From the NCBI GenBank assembly GCA_038363925.1, contig JAQQWL010000002.1:1674001-1738000 (forward strand): a stretch of 64,000 nt of DNA, written 5' to 3'. The position numbers were made by a program, and so were the translations under genes. The notes under the pieces are model-generated. The model was not told the DNA's origin. It saw nothing but the letters and a program-made list of their open reading frames with translations, and ran no database searches. Origin of the DNA: Apiospora phragmitis. Its lineage: Eukaryota > Ascomycota > Sordariomycetes > Amphisphaeriales > Apiosporaceae. Below are positions 38,703-49,884 of the stretch, piece by piece (the first letter of the stretch is position 1; each line of letters opens with the position of its first letter).

Positions 38703-40755
38703 TGTTGCAGCGGTTGTTGTTCTTGTGGATGGATGGATGAATGAGTTGAGTTGTTGCTGGTCGCGGTAGTCACCTCATCAAAGTAGGTTGGAGAAAAAGG
38801 GCTGTGGTCCAATCCCGGTATGACTCCGTTGCATGTGGGAAAGTGAAAGTGGTGTGGTGTAAGCTGGGAACGGGCCTCGGTCCTGAAGGATGCTGTGTGC
38901 AACTCAGGAAAAGACGTGCTTTGCCAGCGAGTCTGTAGACTGACTGATCGATGAGAATATTCCTTCTCAGGCAAACAACGGATTCTGTCCTCTCGTATTT
39001 GCTGTTCAAGGAGATGTGTTTGGGTGGTGTATGAAACAAGCATCAACGTTCCGGTGCATGGATTGTTGAGGCGGGTCCTTGCACCATTTGGGAACTAAAG
39101 GAAATAGTGATGGCTTTAGGTGTGCTTTCCCGTTTTCTTCTTTTTGTTATTGGTTGGCAAAAAGCACGGGTGTGGAACCCAGGGTCAACAGCAGCTGCCG
39201 GTCAAGGTCTTGCTTCAATAACCTGACGTTGGCAAAATTGCAAAGCGGCTGGAGGTGAATGTACAGACAGGAACAGATGACAGAAATGCCGGGATAGGAC
39301 GGTCACACGGAGACCCGTTAGACCCGGTCATCGGTGTGCTAACTATCATAATCCGGAGGGTTTCCCCACCGGGAGACCCACGAAATCTGCGGAGGGGATT
39401 GAATATCAAAGAACGTCGAGTGGTTACATGACAGATTAGGGCAAGATGTGATGTCTGTATGATGCAACGTAGATTGCCACGGCCGATGATCTCTATTAAA
39501 CCAACATGTATGCAATAGGGCACTGCTAGGCAACGCTCCAAAGACAGCTGCCTGTTTGATGGGCGACTGCTTCCGCATGGCCATCCGATCCATATTACTA
39601 GGAACTTGTTCGCTGCTCTCCCGCGCCTGAAGGTTCCAGAGCGTGCCCAATGTTTATGTGCTTAACGCTTTGCGTATCAATCAAGCTGACAAGTAGGAGA
39701 AAGGTCGCCAGGTTTCGCTGATTCGCAAAAATCTACATCCACTCAAAGGATGCTATCATGAGGTTAGGAGATTACCTGAACATCGACGAGGATCCATATC
39801 TCGAAGCAGATTGGGGCGACGAGTTCTAGTCTGAAGCGAAGCCTTATACCTGAAGTAAGCGTAAAGGGGGCGTTTGGCAAACAATGAGCATACAGTTGCA
39901 TATGCACAGCCTCTGAAACGGCATGGTGAACTTTCGTTCCTATTAATGTTATTGTAGATGTCATGGTTGGAAAGAGCCTGGACGCAGGTAGATACTCATT
40001 TGAGCGACGATTTGAAATTCGCCATTCAGGGGATGTCCAAAACCATGATTCCCCTTTTTACTGCTGCTAAGAAACTATCTGCTCTACCTCTGTAGCCCAC
40101 GGCCTCTAGTACAATCCACAGTGAAGTTCCTCTCCCGCTCTTTTCTCCTCGCCATGACGGAGTCCGGAAACTCTGCCAACCCCCTGGGAGCGTTCGTTCT
40201 TCTACAACGACCCGGCTTCGGGTACCTCTTCTCAACTTCTTCCTCCTTCCCAAACCCGCCGGGCTTTCGAGGGGGGCCGTGACGGCTGATTCAATTTTAC
40301 ATCCGCCGCGGATGAGTTTGATTGCCAAAAGAGGGGTGATGTATTCGCTTCCGCAGTACCAGGGGCCTTTTCAGGCAAGACATATGTCACATATACTCTA
40401 AGCCTACTCCCTCGCTAGGCTGGAATATGTTTTCAGGCAATGAGAGTTGGAAAAGGGGAAGGAAGAGTCAATAAAAAGGAATTTCAGTGGCAGCATCACT
40501 GAGGTGCTTATTGGAAACGTCAACTCATATTCATAAAAGCCATAAAACCCCAGGTGCCTGCTTCATGCTAAGACCCAAAAACGCCATTGTAAACATGAAC
40601 CCACCTTCGCGATGCCCCTAAAGTGCAGTGATCTCTTTTGGGGGGATATCTCATCTTGAGAATGTACGCGGCCATTGAAAAGGCCCTAAATCATGATTGC
40701 CGGGTATTTCAAACTTCTCTATTTCTGTGCTCTTCATCATCATGGTACGCCTGTG
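38703..40755. other. 2-kb intergenic region
   Basis: Holds the promoter of the GNAT gene (with a short GGAT repeat at about 38725-38738) and the 3' end of the RING gene. No coding region is supported. Confidence 0.45.
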
Positions 40756-42078
40756 TCATAAACGGGGAGGATGCTCCCGCATGGTGTCGCTCAGCCGACG
40801 AGGCAGGTTCGAATCGCTGCTGCTCTCCTGGCTGGCCCCCATCGTCGTGCCCGGCAACGAAGGCGAGTTTGCGCCGCCGCTGCCGAGGACGCGCCCGCGC
40901 TCCTGCAGGCGGAAGTTCATGAGCCAACGGACGTGCATGCCCAAGACCCCCATAGTGCTTCTTATCTCGGTGAGCTGGTCCTTGATCGGCATGGTCTCGT
41001 TGAAGAGCATCATCGAGTGCCGCCCCTCGACTTCCGTGAGCGCCGAGGACAGCCGCTCAACCTTGGACTCCATGGTCTCGAACAGCGACAGGAAGTACTG
41101 ATCGCGAGACTCGTACGGCGCCGTCTCCTGAGCGGGCAAGTTCATGTTGGATATGTTCTCTGTGGCCGCGGGGGCAGAATAGCCTCTGTTCTCCAGGAAT
41201 TTGATGCGCCGGTCCTTCAGCCGATCTTTCTCCTTCAGTGCCGTCATCTCGGCACGCAGCTCCGCCAATTGCTCACCCACCGGGCCAACAACCCTGTAGT
41301 CGCATCTCGCGCAGTGCTCCTCTAGATGCCTCCGGCTCATCTTGCGATTGCAACCGAAAGGTGCAAACTTGCATGTGACCTCTACCTCGGGACATTCTTT
41401 CGTGTGCTCCTCTTGCTTGCTGCGCACGAACTCGGCCCCGCAGAGTTCGCAGTCCGTCTTCCGGTTTAGACACTCCATATCCTGATGCGTCTCGAGGTCG
41501 GCCTTCTGTACAGCCTGCTCGCAGAACTCGCAGGAGACTTCGTAGTGTAGGCAGCCCTTGGCCATGTCTTTCCGGGCGATCGTCTTGTTGCACGAAGGGT
41601 GCGGGCACGGGACGAGGGTCTTGTCGCAGTAGCGTGAGACATGGTTCTCGACCAGAGAGCGGGCCACCACCAGATCACAACCCCGCGGGCGATTGGGACA
41701 GCGCACCGTCAGGTTGTCGAGCTGGTTCGCGATTAATTTGGGCGCAGACCGCGTTCCGGATGACAGTTTCAGTAGCGGTTGTCGGTCGACCGGGCAGACG
41801 GGGTTGAGCGTGTGGGCCTGGACAAGACATTTCTGACAGAAGACGTGGTCGCAGTTCGTGATGACAGGTGCAACCAGGGCCACGCGGCAGATGGGACAGA
41901 TGAGGTTCTCGTCCACATTGCTTTCATATTCGAGCGCGCGTAAATCGACAGCGGGAATGGCCACGGTCGGAGGAGAGGCGGCCGTCATCTCGAGGTCCCG
42001 GGTAATGGGTCGAAGGGCAAGGGTGGCGGTGGTCGGGGTGGACACCAGGCCCTCTTCGGGGGTATTTGGGGGTGGCAT
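40756..42078 (-). CDS. RING and TRAF-type zinc finger protein, probable E3 ubiquitin ligase, 440 residues
   Basis: Single intact exon, ATG at 42078. A RING finger spans residues 61-98: C61-x2-C64, C76-x-H78, C81-x2-C84, C95-x2-D98. The last ligand is Asp (CPVD), the C3HC3D form known from TRAF6. Residues about 125-260 hold TRAF-type zinc fingers (CPNRPRGCD, CPHPSCNKTIARKD, CEFCEQAVQKADLETH, CKFAPFGCNRKMSRRHLEEH). A coiled coil follows (LRAEMTALKEKDRLKDRR) and a second helical region ending near RWLMNFRLQERGR. No MATH domain is present, unlike animal TRAFs. A ubiquitin ligase or signalling-adaptor role is inferred from the RING and zinc fingers; substrate unknown. Confidence 0.9.
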   Translation of the reverse strand: MPPPNTPEEGLVSTPTTATLALRPITRDLEMTAASPPTVAIPAVDLRALEYESNVDENLICPICRVALVAPVITNCDHVFCQKCLVQAHTLNPVCPVDRQPLLKLSSGTRSAPKLIANQLDNLTVRCPNRPRGCDLVVARSLVENHVSRYCDKTLVPCPHPSCNKTIARKDMAKGCLHYEVSCEFCEQAVQKADLETHQDMECLNRKTDCELCGAEFVRSKQEEHTKECPEVEVTCKFAPFGCNRKMSRRHLEEHCARCDYRVVGPVGEQLAELRAEMTALKEKDRLKDRRIKFLENRGYSAPAATENISNMNLPAQETAPYESRDQYFLSLFETMESKVERLSSALTEVEGRHSMMLFNETMPIKDQLTEIRSTMGVLGMHVRWLMNFRLQERGRVLGSGGANSPSLPGTTMGASQESSSDSNLPRRLSDTMREHPPRL

Positions 42079-43416
42079 GCTTGGTGATGCTAGAAGATGG
42101 TTAAAGCGTGGATGATGAACCGGTCCGTCGTCATCTTGGTAAGGCGCCCTTCCATCTGTGTTTTATTAGCTGCAAACGAGCAATCGCAAGACGTCGAGCA
42201 GTCACGCGAGCTGGGCTGATTGACCGCCACTGTTTGGGTTAACCAATCGATCTCGGGCGGGCGGCATCGCATCAAACCAATTGCATGGGATAATAATATG
42301 CCCAGCTGAATACCGGAGTCTAGAAGGCGTTGCGCGGGATCAGCCGGGTAACCCCATGCCACTCAGCTGACTATCTCGATTATATGCAATCTACGATACA
42401 TATACATTTATCCGCTACTCCCACGATCTCATCCCTCGCGAATCTACTTCATACAGTCTCCGAGGTAATGTATTTTCATGGTCATTTGTAATCATATAAA
42501 CGATTCTTCCGTTCACCTTTTATGGCTCTTTGCTACATTCACCAAGTTGTGAAAGGAGCAATCCTCCAGCCAGTCGAGTGCCCTATTCGAGTGTTTGTCG
42601 TGCCTTCCTGCAGGGTATATCCCAAGTGACGCCTGTCTGGTGCCTGATCTGAGAATGATTGTGGTGCTTTCCAAAACCCGGCCAGATCCTTGCTTTTCGT
42701 GCAAACCCCCCTAATAGCAAACCTATTCGAGGTTGAGGAAAGGAGTGTCAAAGTCCGGGCAATTTGCGCAGTCCGGAGTCAAGTCGCCAGCTTTCAAACA
42801 AGATGAGGCGCATTTCCTCTCTACTAACTCTATTACCTACAAGTCGACTACTACCCTCTGAACACTGTCAAGTCAGTACATAGCGATAAAGACACAAGCT
42901 CTTCTCAAAGCACTCAATAACATTATGTTTTAAATGGATGAAGAAGCACGTATTCTGTCAGACGTGAACTACCCGACTGTATCCAAGTTGTTCGTCGTCC
43001 GGTAGTGAGGCCGACTCTATATACCCATTCCAAGGCGGAAAGGAGCAATACTTTGAAAGCACCTTCGATGTTCCCATGCATTACTAAGTAGTCACCCTTA
43101 GTATTTCGGCGTGCATGTACAATTCAGGGCCATGCGACTGGACGGGGACGTCCCAATTGAATGATGTTTGATTACCATGCGCCCTAGGATGTCGCAGCAC
43201 GTCATGATTGATTTGTAAGAACTCTCCCGCAACCCCCCTCTCTATCTTAAATCCCGAGAGTCACGATGTAAATGGACAAGGACTTTGTTCCTGGCAACTG
43301 AACTTGGCTCATAAAAGAAAGATATCATACCTATATAAACCCCCCAGCTCGAGAAGATATACTTGGCACATTGAACCAAGCTTGACCTAAGATCTGCCTA
43401 CAAACCACAAACAAAT
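42079..43416. promoter_or_regulatory. divergent intergenic region between the RING gene and the dehydrogenase gene
   Basis: About 1.3 kb between two divergent starts, so both promoters lie here. A TATA-like tatataaa occurs at about 43333-43341, roughly 80 bases before the dehydrogenase ATG. No coding region seen. Confidence 0.4.
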
Positions 43417-44424
43417 ATGGCCTCCAAATTCTACGCCATCGTCATCGGCGCCGGCACAGGCACGGGTATGCCGCACCTCCCTCCCCACCCCCACTCATTC
43501 ACCCCTCCCCCGTCTGCGTATCTCCACACTACTAACACAGACTACCAGGCAGCGCCGCGGCCCGCCGCTTCGCCAAGTCCTACCCGGTAGTCCTCATGGC
43601 CCGGTCGCCGGCCTCGTACCAGGACGCTGTGGACGGCATCAACGCCTCGGGCGGCAAGGCCGTGGGCGTGAGCGCCGACGCCTCGGACCCGGCCTCCCTG
43701 GGCGTGGCCTTTGCCCGCATCCGCGACGAGCTGCTCCCCGGCCACCGGCTCGCCGCCGCTGTCTACAATGTCGGCGCCAACTTCAAGCGGGCGCCGTTCC
43801 TCGAGACCAAGGTCGAGGATTTCGATTGGAGTATTGGGGGGAATGCGTGAGTTTCTTCTTTCTTCGTAGTCCGCTACCTTCCCTCCTTATTATCTATATA
43901 AGAAGGGGAGATCGAGAGAGAGAATCAGTAATTGACCCCAATGACAAATCAGTCGAGGCTTCTTCCTCTTCGCCCAACAGACGATCCCGCTCCTACTGGA
44001 GAGCGTGGACGCCTCGCCGCCGTACCCGCCCACGCTCATCGCCACGGGCGCCACGGCCTCGATGCGGGGCGGCGCCCACTGCGCCGGGTTCGCGGCCGGT
44101 ATGGTGGCGCGACGGTCCATCGCGCAGTCGCTGGCGCGCGAGTTCGGCCCCAAGGGCGTCCACGTCGCCCACGCCGTCATCGACGGCGTCATCGACCTTC
44201 CGAGGACCAAGGAGTACAACGTCAACGGCGGTGCCGAGGACGGCAAGCTTGATCCCGATGCGGTAAGTTGTTGATGACAGTGTGGTTTTGCTCCCTCTCT
44301 TTCTTCTACCGTGCTGACTCAAGTACTACTACAGATCGCCGAGAGTTACTGGCATCTCCACACGCAGCACCGCTCAGCGTTCACTCAGGAGTTGGACTTG
44401 AGACCCTACGTCGAGAAGTTTTGA
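43417..44424 (+). CDS. short-chain dehydrogenase/reductase-like protein lacking the catalytic Tyr and Lys, 248 residues
   Basis: Four exons: 43417-43465, 43549-43846, 43953-44262 and 44335-44424; introns 83, 106 and 72 bases, all GT-AG. MASKFYAIVIGAGTGTGSAA carries the glycine-rich dinucleotide loop (G11-x-G-x-G-x-G). Further Rossmann elements are VVLMARS, SADASDP and AAAVYNVGAN. The usual active-site Y-x3-K is replaced by F162-A-A-G-M166 (GFAAGM), although the following RRSIAQSLAREFGPKGVHVAH helix is normal. The gene is intact. So it may bind NAD(P) but not use the standard SDR mechanism. It is tail to tail with the fatty-acid oxygenase gene, 249 bases apart; a link to oxylipin metabolism is only suggested by position. 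Confidence 0.88.
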
Positions 44425-44673
44425 GGGATGGGTTACCATGAAAACAAAACGGAGAGCCGCTTATGATGCGTGATAAAGTTGATTCGTTATAAGGAATGTA
44501 CGTGCACGTTTGGCCATTGCACTATAACGCTTACGCGGAGTGAAGAATGAATGCGTGCAATAAATATCTTGGATATTGATGAAAAAGAAACCGCCTACTA
44601 TAACTCAATACTAAAGAACCAACCTTACATGAAGACTCGAAAACCAGAACTTCCATCCACCAAGCCTACTTAC

Positions 44674-47600
44674 CTAGTTAGGTAAACTTTGACTGCTAAG
44701 GTCCTCGTCATAGAGCACCTTCATCGTAGTCGGGAACGGCGAGTACACGCTCTGCAACTCATCCATGTACATCTTGCCCCCGCCCCCGCCCCCGCCCTCG
44801 GGCAGCACGACCGCCTTCAGCGTCCCCTGCGGACCGGGTGCGCGGCGCAGGTTCCTGAGCCGGCCAGCGGCGCGCAGCAGGACGCCCTGCGAGACGCGGC
44901 TCATGGGCTCGCCCAGGCACGCGTGGGCGCCGTGTCCGTAGAACCGGTACCCGTGCTCGAGGTCGCGGTCGAGGCGCACCCTGTGAGGGTCCGGGTAGTG
45001 CGACGGGTCCAGGCCAGCTTGTTGAAGCTGACCAGCACCGTCGACCCGGCCTGTAGACGTGTGGGCGGCGGCGGGCGCACGCCGACGCCGCTGAGGCCCT
45101 CCTGGATCATCGTGTCCGCGTGGACGTGGCGGAGTACCGAGTTGGAGCCGTTGAGGCGCACGCCTTCTAAGGCGTAGCGGATCAGGAGTTCGTCGGCTTC
45201 GGGGGTGTCTTGTCGGGCGATCTGGTGGTGATGGAAGATAGTTTGAACGTTAGTGATTATCATCAATGATATTATTCAGGTAGGTTTTGTGCAATAAGAA
45301 GAGCAACAAAGGTTATTGCTTGCGATGCGAGGGGGGCAAAATGAAACACGGGTTTTTCTGCTACTTACTTCCTGTATCTTGGGCAAATGCTCGATACCTT
45401 CGCCAAGGTAATAGTCCAACGCCTGCGCAAAGATGGTACTATTGAGCGTGACCATGGGCGCCGCGGCCGTCAGAACGTGCGCATAGACGGCCTCGCGCGC
45501 GTTGCCGCCGCTGCGCTCGAGCAGTTTGCGCAGGACGTGGACGCCGTAGTCCTTCATCTCGGCCTCCTGGCCGTTCACCTTGGTGATCAGATCACCTAAC
45601 AGCCTACTCTTGCCCGCGGCGCCGACCTCGGCCTCCATGATGCGGCCCATGGCCTCGCTGATGGGCTTCGCGGCGGCGTAGAGCGCCATCTGCTTGGCCG
45701 GGTCCGCGGCCGCGAAGAAGACGACCGTGAACATGAGCGTCAGGACGTCGCGCAGCTCGTGCTCGCTGAAGAGGCCGTGCGGCCGCTCTTCCGTCTTGAG
45801 CGGAAACGACCAGAACTGCGCCGCGAAGTGCACGTTGGCCAGCGTGCCGATGTCGCGCACGATGTCGACCTGCCGTGTCGTGCCCTGGCCCCGGGGGCCA
45901 ACGGGCGATGACCAGCGTGCTAGCAGCTCCGTCACGGTCTTGTCGTAGAAACGCTTCACGTCGACTTCCCAGTTCTTGGGGTACATGCAGTGGCCCAGGT
46001 TGTTCCTCTGATTCGCGAAGAAATCCCCGTCTCCGGCGAGGCAAGCCTTGACGCCGTCCTGGCTTCCGATGACGGCAAACCCGGGCTTCCACGGCTCGAC
46101 ACGCAGGGCCCTGTTGGCGAGCGCGTGATCCACACCCTGGAACGACTTGACGACAACGACCGAAGGCTGGCGTTTCGGCTTGGCGAACGAGTAGTCCCCG
46201 AGACGGCCCAGAGACTGGAGGATCTTGGCATTCTCGGACGGGATCGTCATGGGATAGTGGGCGTACACACTGTTGTACTCGAAGTGCCGCGGGAATGCGC
46301 GGAGGAAGAGCTTGTAGAAGACAATGCCCTCTTCAAAAGACGGGTCGGCCTCAACCTCCTTCATACCCCAGTTTGTGAGGTTGCCCGCGTGGTAGTTGAG
46401 CGTGTAATGGCGGTCACCCCTGACCAGAGTGATGGCGTCGGAGAGAATAGCTCGACTGATGGTATACCCAGGAGCAAGCCCTGAGCCTGGGAGCATCGTG
46501 GGCTTGCTTTCCTCAATGACAACCCCCGGGTACAACTCGACGTAGTCTGGGTGCTCGTAGAGTGTTTTCAAATGATTGGCTACGACAGGATCGGAGTTGA
46601 CCTCTTCGAACGTCTCGTGCGGCTTGAGGCCGAAAAAGGCCCTGAACTCGTTGAGAGATGCAGCGTGCCATTTTCGAGATCGGTTCATCACGAGGACTTC
46701 GACCGCCCCGCAAGATGGGCGGAATGTTATTCGCGCCAAACGCGCCGGCCAGATCCTCGACGCTGTCCGTGAGGATCTTGACGAGGTCGTCATCGTTGAA
46801 CGCGCCGTTTGCTTGTCGCTGCAGGTTCTCGAACGTTCGAAGCTGAGGGTCTTCAGGGATAGCAGATTCCCATCGGGCAAGCGCGGCAAGTATCTCCCGT
46901 TCTGTGGCTTTGCTGTAGTCCTTACCAACGAGCTTCTCATACAGATCCTGAGTCCACTTCTCGTCTCGCTGGGATATGGCCGAATGCCAAACATAGATGA
47001 TGTTGAACTCAAAACTGCATTGGTTACCCGTGGCCATCGACTTGCCCCTGTCACCAACATCCGCACGTGGATCTATCCACCAGTTCGAGTCGGTCCTATT
47101 CAAGTTAAGGATGGTGCGCACGTAGTCCCTTAGGACAATGTTGAAGTAGAGACCACAAGTGACAAGACGAGCGGTCTGGAACAGGCCATTGTCGCGCTTC
47201 AAGTAGGCAGCCTTCTTCTTGTCTTCTTGAAGCGAATCGGCTGGGACGTTGAAGCGGCCGTTCTCGTTGATCAGAGCTAAGTTCGTTGCCACATGGTTGT
47301 GGAATCTGTTAAACATGATGACAAGACAGCTGACACCCGGAGGGGAAACCGAGGATTCGTTTCTCGGAAAAGGAGTCGGGCTTTATGAGGCCATTCTTGA
47401 AGGTACGCATTTCGTTTTGCTCCTCTTGGTTGGAACCGTAAAGCGGTGACAGGTCTAGGTAGGAGGATGTCGAAGAGATATTGGAATCTTCCCTGCTGGT
47501 GCGGAAGCAATCGTGAATAATCAAGGTCGCAAGGTAGAACAGCATGCTGGATATATTGCTCGGATGGGGTTTGAAGCCGCCATTCTCGCGGCTCATGATG

Positions 47601-48165
47601 GTGTCGAATAGCAAGCCAGGGTCTGGCTGGGATGCCGGACGCATGAGTTTCGGCTGGACAGACCTGGCGTACGGCGTGCCTGCCTTCCCCAGGTCTGGAA
47701 GATGGATATTGTTATACCTAAAGGGTCAACTTTGGAACTGCGCCAAGACAAGTCGGCTCTTCAACTTACGAACCGTCAGCTTGGCGGTAATTGTAACGGT
47801 CGCCAAGCCCGCATGCGGGGCGGATGATCGAGGCTGTTCCATATCTCCAGGGTGAAAGCGTTGGAGAGCTTCGCTCTGTTGGCGGAATCTGGTGGGAGTT
47901 TAGAGGCCAACGTGATGAGATGCTCTGTGAACATGGTGCGGTCGTCGATCAGTTTGTTCCCAGAGATGCCCCTCTCCAGGAGTTCGAGTAGCGTGTTGAC
48001 ATCGGATATCCCAAGCGATGCCAGGTCCTCGAGGATGTTACTCTGGTGCTCCTCCTCAAGATAAGTCCCATCTCCTGTCTGAGTCGGCAGAGGACGAGCG
48101 GCCGATTGCAATAGATGACCGAATTTCCGAAGGGCGTCGAAGATGCCATCATCGTGGCCGGCCAT
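44674..48165 (-). CDS. fatty-acid dioxygenase-P450 fusion of the Ppo (psi-factor oxygenase) family (four frameshifts)
   Basis: Three exons, 48165-47770, 47717-45369 and 45221-44674 (introns 52 and 147 bases); about 1096 residues after correction, close to the family's usual size. The N-terminal half is a haem peroxidase-type dioxygenase: distal His200 (LATLIIHD), catalytic Tyr373 and proximal His376 (IIYVWHS). The C-terminal half is a P450-like domain with the haem Cys at about 1016 (GYRFYGHGAHACLGEP). In this family the first domain oxidises C18 fatty acids to hydroperoxides and the second rearranges them, giving oxylipin signals that control sporulation. The frame shifts at 47817-47820 (extra C), 47342-47345 (extra C), 46706-46709 (extra G) and near 45018 (missing G), all coding strand; the corrected length is 1097 codons. 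The isomerase motif of diol synthases is not conserved (see findings). A polyglycine run lies near the C-terminus. Confidence 0.93.
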
Positions 48166-49884
48166 CGTAATATTGACCAGGAAAGAATAGCACGACACAA
48201 AGAGGAATGTACGACGTTTTCACAAATAAAGTGACAGTAGTTTTCGCAGGAATATAGAGAAGAAAGTGTAAAAGGTGTTACAGTAGTCTAGTAAAAGTTG
48301 CTACACTTGTTGATATGGATCTCCGCACTTCCCACGTCATGCACGCATGCCGTGAAGGAGTACAATATATTCCAGGGATGGAGTAACTGATCAGTCCGAG
48401 CTGTTTCTGATAAAGACAGACTTGTTTCTTGTTGGCCGGGCGGCGCTATGAGGCGAGGGATCTGGCTTCAAGCCTCCATAGGAGTCACACCTTAGTCGTG
48501 GCCCAGCTGACCCTATTCAGCTCCAAAGTTCCAGCACCTCTTCGAGGCTTTGAGCATCACGGCATGCCTAGTGATCATCATGAGGTTTTCCTCAGTAAGG
48601 AACCTTACGGCACAGATCATGCTGGTGGCGCGACATGTCTTCCGATTCGCTTCCTTGGGCTCTAGCAGCAAAGCCCCAGGCCTACGAGAGGCGCTATAAG
48701 ACACGGGAAGAGAGGGCGCTGAGTGAGATACCAGACCGAATGCCACCTGGTCGACCAATTGAGGAAGAAAAGCGATAGGCATGGCCCGCTCTATGTCCCA
48801 AAAGCAACGCGGCTTGTATCGCAACCCGCCCACCAGCGCTGTACACCCAATCAGAGAAGCGAGATATTCATCAAGGAGAGGAAACTAGAGGTCTGAATTG
48901 AGACATACAGCAGAAAGCAGATGAGCATGATCGGGTTGTTGTGCTTGTTCCGATGGCAGCCTGGTCAGCTGACGGATGGGACGCGCTGAAAGAGGAAATT
49001 CAGAAAAAAAGTGAACGGATCAGGGACGTTGTGCAGCATCACGATGTACATGTAGCGATGGTCCCAAGTCTAAATCAGAGAAGTGTGCCAACCATTGAGT
49101 GCTAGGAGTTAGAGCCGTGACCTTAGGCCAGTACCGGGGCTGGACTAACAACATTAAACAGGTAGGTGGTAAGCAGGCCGTACTTTCCGTATGAAGATCG
49201 TCTGTTGAAAAATAAACGAAAGCAGAAAAAGAAAAGAAACGACTCAGGTTTTGCAGGCTTCATTGTCATTCCTCTTCGGACCGTTGGTTTGACGTATACC
49301 TTCAAACAATATAGGTAGATCAATTATACTGCTGGTATGGAGGTTGTACAAAATGGTCTACATACTTGTAGTTGAATAGGGGAGTACGAGATGGCTTAGG
49401 TGAATAGGTCACGATGCATCAGCCGGGGGCTTGCTACTGTAGCGCACTTGCATGATCCCTGTAAAGTGCGCGGGAAGGCACGTCCAAGCTCAAGGTCACC
49501 CCCCTTCTATGTATGTAATACATAAGTAAGTTCTGCAGCGGGCAGGCAAGCAGGCAGGCAGGCGGGAGTGAGATTGAGATTGAGTGAGATTGATTACATA
49601 ACGTCATGTTGCAATTATTTGGGCTCTCCACTCCGACTTTCTCAATTGTTGACGGATCTCCCCCCCTCGGCGTGTCGGCTTGTGCAATCACAGCATGAAG
49701 CTAGCAAGCTAATACTGGACCAATTCTTTACTTCTCCGGCCTCCATGTCAATCCTTGTCTTGTCTTTTTGATCCTCTCTTGGTGGTTGTCAGCTTGCACA
49801 CCGAGTATCTGGGAAACTCTCCCCATCCTTCCTCCATCCCAAGAAGACGATAAGGTTCCCTCTCGGCAACCCGAAAGCTTCAAC
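48166..49884. promoter_or_regulatory. divergent intergenic region between the oxygenase and Tsc13 genes
   Basis: About 1.7 kb between two divergent starts. It contains simple GGCA repeats at 49541-49563 followed by a GATT/GAGATTGA-rich stretch to about 49592. No coding region is supported. Confidence 0.4.
49541..49592. repeat. simple GGCA repeat followed by GAGATTGA-type repeats
   Basis: Five to six units of GGCA with one variation, then several copies of a 6-7 base gagattga-like unit. Located about 300 bases before the Tsc13 start codon. Confidence 0.6.

Noticed and set aside
37760..39046. Single 428-residue open frame over the GNAT gene
   Set aside because: Only its last part is the real GNAT reading; the upstream two thirds are an Arg/Ser/Pro-rich wrong frame that overlaps the genuine N-terminal halves in the other frames and the promoter.
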